Source of the DNA: CBDCFL01 sp965216135
GTDB taxonomy: Bacteria > Pseudomonadota > Alphaproteobacteria > Rhodobacterales > Rhodobacteraceae
Reading direction: 5' to 3'
Assembly: GCA_965216135.1 (NCBI GenBank)
Contig: CBDCFL010000016.1
Span: forward strand, 1-64,000
DNA length: 64,000 nucleotides
Made by a program: the position numbers and the translations under genes. Shown one piece after another: positions 58,670-64,000 of this stretch; position 1 is the stretch's first letter, and every line of letters begins with the position of its first letter. A model generated the notes under the pieces. That model made no database searches and was not told the DNA's origin. It saw only the letters and a program-made list of their open reading frames with translations.

Positions 58670-59275
58670 TTGGCCGAGACGAAGCTGAACCCGTGGGTGA
58701 AATTCAGTCTGGAATTCGGGCCGATCGTGGCGTTTTTCGCCCTTTATCTGCGCCTGCGCGACCGGGTGTTCGACATCGCCGGAACCGAATATTCCGGCTT
58801 TATTCTGGTCACCGCGATCTTCATCCCGATCCTGGGCGTCGCGACGTTCGCGCTTTACCGGCTGACCGGGCGATTGGCGAAAATGCAGATCGTGACGCTG
58901 GTTTTGGTGATGGTCTTTGGCGGGCTGACGATCTGGTTCAACGATGAGCGGTTTATCAAGATGAAACCGACGATCATCTATCTGCTGTTTGGCGGGGTTC
59001 TCGGAATTGGGCTGTTGCGCGGGCAATCCTATCTGCGGTTCGCGATGGAAGAGCTGATGCCGCTCAAAGCCGAGGGCTGGATGAAGCTGACCCGGCGGAT
59101 CACCGCATTCTTTTTTGCGCTGGCGGTTTTGAACGAGGTGATCTGGCGCAATTTCTCGACCGACGCCTGGGTCAGTTTCAAGACCTTCGGGCTGACAGCG
59201 GCGATCTTCCTGTTTTTCATCACGCAAGCGCGGTTGTTCAGTGAATACGGGTCTGAAAAGGACGGCGAAAGCTAG
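58670..59275 (+). CDS. Inner membrane septation protein A
   Basis: 201 residues of the IspZ/YciB family: LNPWVKFSLEFGPIVAFFAL, FGGLTIWFNDERFIKMKPTI (family signature NDxxFIKxKPT) and FFALAVLNEVIWRNFSTDAW. Five or six membrane segments. It is involved in cell-envelope and division processes; its mechanism is not well defined. A TTG start is preferred because GGAGG lies 7 bp upstream and the family start fits. It is the third gene of the ftsY - EamA - septation operon, an arrangement common in Rhodobacteraceae as far as I know. Confidence 0.9.
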   Translation: MAETKLNPWVKFSLEFGPIVAFFALYLRLRDRVFDIAGTEYSGFILVTAIFIPILGVATFALYRLTGRLAKMQIVTLVLVMVFGGLTIWFNDERFIKMKPTIIYLLFGGVLGIGLLRGQSYLRFAMEELMPLKAEGWMKLTRRITAFFFALAVLNEVIWRNFSTDAWVSFKTFGLTAAIFLFFITQARLFSEYGSEKDGES

Positions 59276-59276
59276 C

Positions 59277-59321
59277 GCTCATCGCTTCGGCCAGCGATGA
59301 AGCCCGAAAGGGCTGATGAGC
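59277..59321. terminator. Three-way-junction hairpin between convergent genes
   Basis: The outer arms GCTCATC / GATGAGC enclose two small hairpins, ATCGC-N8-GCGAT and AGCCC-GAAA-GGGCT. It lies between the convergent septation and GST genes and probably ends transcription from one or both sides, though no long T tract is present. Confidence 0.5.
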
Positions 59322-59326
59322 GGCCC

Positions 59327-60058
59327 CTAGCGCGCGTGCCGTTTGCCGGTTTGGCCGAACAGGATGTCGTGGTATTTCTTTTGCTCGCCGGTCTCGCGCT
59401 TGCGGTTGCGAATATCGGCAGAGACCGCCATTCCCGCGATGACGCCGGGACGTGCGGCCATCGCATCGAGCCAGCGGGCCATGTTGGGTTTGTCATCGAT
59501 GGTCTGCTGCTGACCTTCCCAAAGGGACGCCCAACCGTAAGTCGCCATATCGGCGATGGAATAGAAATCACCGGCGACAAATTCATTGTCGCGAAGTTTG
59601 CGGTCGAGCACGGTGTAAAGACGGCAGGTCTCGCGACGATAGCGGTCCTGCGCATAGGGCAGCACCTGGGCCGGGTCCATCGTGGGCGCGTATTTGAGGA
59701 AATGGTGGGCTTGCCCCGCCATCGGGCCAATGCCACCGACCTGCCAGAAGAGCCATTGGTCAACACTGATGCGATCGCGTTCGGAGGCCCCGTAAAACTG
59801 ACCGGTCTTGCGCGCCAGGTATTGCAGGATCGCGCCGGATTCGAATATCGAGATCGGCGCCCCATCGGGACCGTCGGGATCAATGATCGCCGGCATCCGG
59901 TTGTTGGGCGCGATTTTCAGAAACTCCGGCGCAAACTGCTCGCCCGCGCCGATGTTGATCAGGTTCAGATTGTACGGCAGCCCCATCTCGGCAAGTGCGA
60001 TGGTGATCTTCCAGCCGTTGGGCGTGGGCCAATAGTAAAGTTCGATCGGATCAGCCAT
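59327..60058 (-). CDS. Glutathione S-transferase (Nu/YfcG-like)
   Basis: 243 residues. The N-terminal thioredoxin-like domain starts IELYYWPTPNGWKITIALAE; NNRMPAIIDPDGPDG and SIFESGAILQYLARKTG are the glutathione-binding turns (cis-Pro and ES). The helical C-terminal domain has QWLFWQVGGIGPMAGQAHHF and YSIADMATYGW. PTPNGWKI is typical of the Nu class, several members of which act as disulfide reductases. ATG 60058 is used, three codons after another possible start. Confidence 0.9.
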   Translation of the reverse strand: MADPIELYYWPTPNGWKITIALAEMGLPYNLNLINIGAGEQFAPEFLKIAPNNRMPAIIDPDGPDGAPISIFESGAILQYLARKTGQFYGASERDRISVDQWLFWQVGGIGPMAGQAHHFLKYAPTMDPAQVLPYAQDRYRRETCRLYTVLDRKLRDNEFVAGDFYSIADMATYGWASLWEGQQQTIDDKPNMARWLDAMAARPGVIAGMAVSADIRNRKRETGEQKKYHDILFGQTGKRHAR

Positions 60059-60187
60059 GATATTCACCTTTCACCGGCAGGAACCATGAACATGGCGATT
60101 TTGCTGGCGGGCACAAGATGGCGATGATTACATTTCCGCGACCGGCTTTTTCTTGACCTTTGGGTCTGTGGTTTGTATGCGGGGGGA

Positions 60188-60245
60188 GCTTCGTGGCGAT
60201 TTGTTCACCGGATTGCGGGCCACGTAAAACAAGCCGCTAAAGAGG
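60188..60245 (+). promoter_or_regulatory. SAM-II riboswitch aptamer
   Basis: TCGTGGCGATTTG (60191-60203), GCGGGCCACGTAAAAC and GCCGCTAAAGAGG match the conserved SAM-II pattern: CGTGG pairs with CCACG, and the GCTAAA strand forms the pseudoknot that contacts SAM. It lies before a terminator and metZ, the usual alphaproteobacterial context. High SAM should reduce metZ expression. Confidence 0.9.
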
Positions 60246-60255
60246 TTTGGGAATG

Positions 60256-60296
60256 CCCCGGCGCTCTTTGGCGATCGGGGTTTTTTATTGCGTCAG
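60256..60296 (+). terminator. Terminator in the metZ leader
   Basis: CCCCG (60256-60260) pairs with CGGGG (60286-60290) with inner GC pairing, followed by six T. It sits directly after the aptamer and 12 bp before the metZ start, so it is probably the expression platform, with the upstream TGGGAATGCC region as possible competitor. Confidence 0.7.
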
Positions 60297-60307
60297 GAGG
60301 CGCGCCC

Positions 60308-61489
60308 ATGGCGAAAGATTGGAAAAAGCGCACCAAGCTGGTGCATTCGGGTACGCGGCGTAGCCAGTATGGCGAGGTCAGCGAAGCGATCTTTCTGACC
60401 CAGGGCTTCGTCTATGAGACAGCCGAGGCGGCCGAGGCGCGGTTTATCGAGGCTGGCGAGGACGAGTTCATCTATGCCCGCTATGGCAACCCGACGGTCG
60501 CGATGTTCGAAGAGCGGATGGCGGCGCTTGAAGGCGTCGAAGATGCCTTTGCCACGGCATCGGGGATGGCGGCGGTCAACGGGGCGCTGATGTCGGTGCT
60601 GAAAGCGGGCGATCACGTAGTCAGCTCGCGGGCTTTGTTCGGGTCCTGCCTGTATGTGCTTGAGGATGTTCTGGCCCGCTTCGGGGTTGAAGTCACCTTC
60701 GTCGATGGCCGCGATCTGGGTGCCTGGGCGGATGCCATCCGGGCCGACACCGCCGTGGTGTTTCTGGAAAGCATCTCCAATCCGACTCTGGAGATTATCG
60801 ATCTCAAAGCGGTGACCGATCTGGCCCATGCCGTCGGCGCGCTGGTGGTCGCCGATAATGCCTTTACCACGCCGATCTATTCTTATGCGGTGGAGGCGGG
60901 TGCCGATCTGATCGTCTATTCCACCACCAAACATGTGGATGGGCAGGGGCGCTGTCTGGGCGGGATCATTCTGGGTTCCAAAGAGCTGATCCGCAAGAAA
61001 GTCGAGCCGTTTTTGAAACATACCGGCGGCGCGATGAGCCCGTTTAACGCCTGGGTGATGCTGAAATCGCTGGATACGCTGGATTTGCGGGTGCGGGCGC
61101 AGACCGATACAGCGGCGAAAATCGCGGCAGCGCTGGAGGGCCACGAAAAACTTGCGCGGGTGATCTATCCGCACGCCAAAAGCCACCCGCAGGTGGCGCT
61201 GGCCGTCGCGCAGATGGAAGAAGGCGGCACGGTCCTGGCGGTCGATGTCACGGGTGGCAAAGAGGGCGCGTTCAGGTTTCTTAACGCGTTGGAAATATTT
61301 ATAATTTCCAACAATTTCGCCGATGCCAAGTCGATCGTGACGCATCCGGCGACGACCACACATCAGCGGTTGGGCGAGGAACAGCGCACGCTTTTGGGGA
61401 TCAATCCGGGGCTGGTGCGCATTTCCTGCGGGCTGGAGGATTGCGATGATCTTTTGGCCGATCTGCTGGCCGCGCTTGAGCGGGTTTGA
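60308..61489 (+). CDS. metZ: O-succinylhomoserine sulfhydrylase
   Basis: 393 residues from ATG 60308, a PLP enzyme of the Cys/Met metabolism family. It makes homocysteine from O-succinylhomoserine and sulfide. Landmarks: EAIFLTQGFVYETAEAAEAR, FIYARYGNPTVAMFEERMAA, ATASGMAAVNGALMSVLKAG, VADNAFTTPIYSYAVEAGAD, DLIVYSTTKHVDGQGRCLGG (Schiff-base Lys) and SIVTHPATTTHQRL. The longer upstream frame runs through the riboswitch and is rejected; AGGAGG precedes ATG 60308. It is controlled by the SAM-II riboswitch. Sulfite from taurine, once reduced, could feed it. Confidence 0.93.
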   Translation: MAKDWKKRTKLVHSGTRRSQYGEVSEAIFLTQGFVYETAEAAEARFIEAGEDEFIYARYGNPTVAMFEERMAALEGVEDAFATASGMAAVNGALMSVLKAGDHVVSSRALFGSCLYVLEDVLARFGVEVTFVDGRDLGAWADAIRADTAVVFLESISNPTLEIIDLKAVTDLAHAVGALVVADNAFTTPIYSYAVEAGADLIVYSTTKHVDGQGRCLGGIILGSKELIRKKVEPFLKHTGGAMSPFNAWVMLKSLDTLDLRVRAQTDTAAKIAAALEGHEKLARVIYPHAKSHPQVALAVAQMEEGGTVLAVDVTGGKEGAFRFLNALEIFIISNNFADAKSIVTHPATTTHQRLGEEQRTLLGINPGLVRISCGLEDCDDLLADLLAALERV

Positions 61490-61549
61490 AACTCGCCAGA
61501 TTTGTTTTGGAGACAAGTCCGGAGGAAAACCGGACCAAGTGGCCTTATG

Positions 61550-62782
61550 TGTAGTGGTTCAGACTTGATCTGACAGTTACGCGTTTTTCAGGCGGCATTT
61601 GTCAGGTCACATTCAGTTCACGAACTTTTCCTTCCAAATCTTCTTGCCCTCGATCATGGTCTCAATTGGGGTGCGACCGCAACACATTTTGCCCTGATGA
61701 GTTCGTTCGGTGTTGTAGAAGTCGATCCATTGATCCAGATCGGCCTGCAAGGCTTCGACAGTTTCGTAGAGCTTCTTGCGGAATGTGATCTGATAAAACT
61801 CCTGCAGGATTGTTTTGTGGAAGCGTTCGCAAATCCCGTTGGTTTGGGGCGATTTAACCTTGGTCTTGGTGTGGTCAATGTCGTTGATTGCCAGGAAGAG
61901 CTGGTAGTCGTGTTTGTCGACCCGGCCGCAGTATTCGGTTCCGCGGTCGGTCAGAATGCGCAGCACCGGAAGGTCGTGTTCCTCATGGAAAGGCAGCACC
62001 CGATCGTTGAGCAGATCAGCCGCAGTTATCGGCGTTTTGGTGGTGTAGAGCTTGGCATGTGCCACCTTGCAATAGGTGTCCACATAGGTCTGCTGATAGA
62101 CCCGCCCGACACCCTTGAGAGTGCCAACATAGAACGTGTCCTGAGAGCCCAGATAGCCAGGGTGCGCGGTCTCAATCTCGCCACAGGCTTCATCGTCCAG
62201 CTTCTTCTTCTCAAGGGCCTGAACCTGAGCTTCGGTAAGAATGCCACCTTCCTCTGCCACCTTGGCTTCCAGCGCCTTCAGGCGGGTTTTGAAGTTCGCC
62301 AGATCATGCCGCAACCAGATGGATCGCACGCCAGAGGGCGAGACGAAGACCCCCAGCTTGCGCAGCTCATTGGAGGTGCGGGCCTGACCGTAGGCCGGGA
62401 AGTCCGTGGCCGATTTTATGACCGCCTGTTCGGTCGCCTCGTCCACCCGGTTGGCCAGATTGGGCTTGCGCCGGGTGCGTTCAAAAAGAGCTTCAACGCC
62501 GCCATCATCGACGGCTGATTTATAGCGATAGAATGTATCCCGCGACATGCCCATGACCTGACAGGCTTTGGACACATTACCCAATTCGTCGGCCAAGTTC
62601 AGCAAGCCGACTTTGTGTTTGATGATCTTGTCTGTAGTATTCAACATCGTGGTTTCCTCGTTTTGTGGTTTGGTTTGCACCACCATCAAAACGGATAACC
62701 GCAGTCTCTTTCAAGAGATGCACCGCCCCCAATTCAATCTAAAAGATTGGGGGCGGTGTCAGATCAAATCGGAACTAATACA
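61550..62782 (-). mobile_element. IS481-family element
   Basis: 1233 bp with inverted repeats TGTAGTGGTTCAGACTTGAT and, reversed, TGTATTAGTTCCGATTTGAT. CCTTATG (7 bp) is duplicated at 61543-61549 and 62783-62789. It is inserted 60 bp after metZ. Confidence 0.92.
61613..62647 (-). CDS. IS481-family transposase
   Basis: 344 residues from ATG 62647. N-terminal HTH (ELGNVSKACQVMGMSRDTFY, FERTRRKPNLANRV) and rve-type catalytic core: QQTYVDTYCKVAHAKLY (first Asp), VLRILTDRGTEYCGRVDKHD (second Asp) and VKSPQTNGICERFHKTILQE (the Glu). The C-terminal end TERTHQGKMCCGRTPIETMI is typical. Intact. Confidence 0.94.
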   Translation of the reverse strand: MLNTTDKIIKHKVGLLNLADELGNVSKACQVMGMSRDTFYRYKSAVDDGGVEALFERTRRKPNLANRVDEATEQAVIKSATDFPAYGQARTSNELRKLGVFVSPSGVRSIWLRHDLANFKTRLKALEAKVAEEGGILTEAQVQALEKKKLDDEACGEIETAHPGYLGSQDTFYVGTLKGVGRVYQQTYVDTYCKVAHAKLYTTKTPITAADLLNDRVLPFHEEHDLPVLRILTDRGTEYCGRVDKHDYQLFLAINDIDHTKTKVKSPQTNGICERFHKTILQEFYQITFRKKLYETVEALQADLDQWIDFYNTERTHQGKMCCGRTPIETMIEGKKIWKEKFVN

Positions 62783-62864
62783 CCTTATGGGTCTGCGCGC
62801 GGCAAGCGCTGCCGCCGGACGTTCGCCCAGCGGAGATAGCCGGCGTGGGATAGATCGCAGCAGA

Positions 62865-63044
62865 GGGCAGCGCACGACCGCGGGTGGGCGCCTCTCGCGG
62901 GTGGGCGCCTCTGCGGGCAGAGGTCCGCGCTTTATGGTGCCGCCACGTCTTACCTTCGTTCGGGTGTGCAGGTGGTGGGGCAGCGCCCGCCCATCAGGGC
63001 GGTCGGGCGCTGCCCGGCGGCGCGTGCCGCGCCTTGTTCCGGGC
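62865..63044 (+). repeat. Dispersed GC-rich repeat, full copy g
   Basis: 180 bp: GGGCAGCGCACGACC, a 17-bp unit CGCGGGTGGGCGCCTCT present twice in a row (62879-62912), core with GGTCCGCGCTTTATGGTGCC and TTCGGGTGTGCAG, stem CAGCGCCCGCCC / GGGCGGTCGGGCGCTG, and the end module to TTGTTCCGGGC. It occupies much of the 443-bp gap between IS481 and folE2; nothing else is seen there. Confidence 0.78.
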
Positions 63045-63225
63045 CGAGCGGTTTGATCGATCGCAAAAATGGCCCCCATCGAGACTTTTGCCCGATACGC
63101 GCAGCCAATCCTGGCAGGCATGGCGGCCGAAATATCGGGTCAATTACGTTAACTTTCGACCAGCCCTTTGTGATTGCGAAAAAACCGCTTATCTTGCAGA
63201 CCTGACATTTGGTGGGGAGACACCC

Positions 63226-64000
63226 ATGAACATCCGGCCCGAAAGGCTTGAGTTGACGCCCGATCGTGAAGCTGCCGAACATGCGCTGGCGGTATTGGCC
63301 GCCTGGGCGGGCCAGGCCAGTGCAGATGAGCTGGCCAAGCTCGACCCGCAGATCAAGGCGCTGCTGGACGGCCAGATGCGCACCAATGGCGCACCGTTGT
63401 CGCGCGACTATCCTGAAGACTTCATCGTGGATGAGGCCTATCGCGCCAGCCTGCCGGATATCCAGAACGGGCCGCAATCGCTGATCAAGGGCGCGCGCAC
63501 GGTCATTCAGGATGTGGGAATTTCCAATTTCCGCCTGCCGATCAGCTATCACACCCGCGATGGCGGCGATCTGACGCTGGAAACTTCGGTGACCGGAACG
63601 GTCAGCCTGGAAGCGGACCGCAAGGGCATCAACATGAGCCGCATCAAGCGCAGCTTTTACCGCCACGCTGAACGCACGTTCAGTTTTGAGGTGGTTGAGG
63701 CGGCGCTGAGAGATTACAAGGCCGATCTGGACTCGTTCGACGCCCGCATTCAGATGCGGTTCTCGTTTCCGATGAAAATCGGCTCGCTCAGGTCGGGCCT
63801 GGAGGGGTTTCAATATTACGACATCGCGCTGGAACTGGCCGATCACGGTGATGCGCGCAAAGAGATCATTCACCTCGATTACGTTTATTCCTCGACCTGT
63901 CCGTGTTCGCTTGAGCTGTCCGAACACGCGCGCTCAGAGCGCGCCCAACTGGCCACGCCGCATTCGCAACGCTCGGTGGCGCGCGTCTCAGTAGAGCTGG
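63226..64000 (+). CDS. folE2: GTP cyclohydrolase FolE2 (partial)
   Basis: The first 258 codons are in the window and the gene continues beyond the right edge. FolE2 (EC 3.5.4.16, type IB) opens GTP to dihydroneopterin triphosphate for folate. MNIRPERLELTPDREAAEHA is followed by VIQDVGISNFRLPISYHTRD, GINMSRIKRSFYRHAERTFS and SSTCPCSLELSEHA, the last with the metal-binding Cys of the family. Type IB enzymes are the form used when zinc is scarce. ATG 63226 is supported by GGGGAGA upstream. Confidence 0.93.
   Translation, partial: MNIRPERLELTPDREAAEHALAVLAAWAGQASADELAKLDPQIKALLDGQMRTNGAPLSRDYPEDFIVDEAYRASLPDIQNGPQSLIKGARTVIQDVGISNFRLPISYHTRDGGDLTLETSVTGTVSLEADRKGINMSRIKRSFYRHAERTFSFEVVEAALRDYKADLDSFDARIQMRFSFPMKIGSLRSGLEGFQYYDIALELADHGDARKEIIHLDYVYSSTCPCSLELSEHARSERAQLATPHSQRSVARVSVEL

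Noticed and set aside
60173..60307. N-terminal extension of metZ
   Set aside because: The extra 45 codons pass through the SAM-II aptamer and the terminator. ATG 60308 has a strong ribosome site and fits the family length.

Overview
The window looks like a chromosome segment of a marine-type alphaproteobacterium of the Rhodobacteraceae (Roseobacter group). The grounds are a SAM-II riboswitch before metZ, a taurine pathway built from Tpa, Xsc, Pta and the MocR-type TauR, two dimethylglycine-dehydrogenase-like flavoproteins, a creatinase, and high-GC coding with alphaproteobacterial versions of FtsY, RimO, MaeB and FolE2. This placement is inferred from gene content; no database was searched.

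Layout. 1-2.4 kb: aroQ (partial), creatinase, dgkA and a small lipoprotein. 2.5-5.2 kb: an IS630 copy and a damaged IS30 copy beside rimO. 5.2-14.5 kb: rimO, a glutamine amidotransferase with an internal stop, a P450/glutamine-synthetase-like pair, then on the minus strand a FAD demethylase, a homocysteine methyltransferase and a membrane/SRPBCC-like gene. 14.5-21.4 kb: a nested transposon, IS1595 carrying an IS256, an IS630 and an IS21, each placed by its duplicated target. 21.4-26.6 kb: a minus-strand operon headed by an XRE-cupin regulator (two GFA proteins, a LysE exporter, a second FAD demethylase, a frameshifted cupin). 26.7-46.2 kb: the taurine genes, scattered by mobile DNA: pta-xsc-tauR, a truncated tpa copy, IS30, IS1182 with an inserted IS630 relative, a membrane hydroxylase/desaturase, IS30, the intact tpa, a second IS1595 with cargo genes, then tauABC. 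46.5-64 kb: IS5, an NCS2 purine/pyrimidine permease, maeB, a D-lyxose isomerase, a mannosyl-type glycosyltransferase with manC, an AlkB-like hydroxylase, ftsY (frameshifted), an EamA transporter, septation protein A, a GST, the riboswitch-controlled metZ, IS481 and folE2 (partial).

Functional reading. Most accessory metabolism concerns small nitrogen and sulfur osmolytes. Creatinase makes sarcosine; the two flavoproteins demethylate N-methylglycines; the GFA proteins may handle the formaldehyde released; the homocysteine methyltransferase may recover methyl groups. Taurine is imported by TauABC, transaminated by Tpa to sulfoacetaldehyde, cleaved by Xsc to acetyl phosphate and sulfite, and passed to acetyl-CoA by Pta.

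Three things stand out. (1) Thirteen insertion sequences of eight families lie in 64 kb, several nested. (2) A family of GC-rich, hairpin-forming intergenic repeats occurs at seven places, full copies being about 125-205 bp, and does not match an element I recognise. (3) There is an unusual number of single-base lesions (ftsY, tauA start, cupin, GNAT, amidotransferase, an IS630 relative), meaning either ongoing decay or sequence errors. A tandem pair of operators with identical spacing ahead of the XRE-cupin gene is the clearest new regulatory signal.
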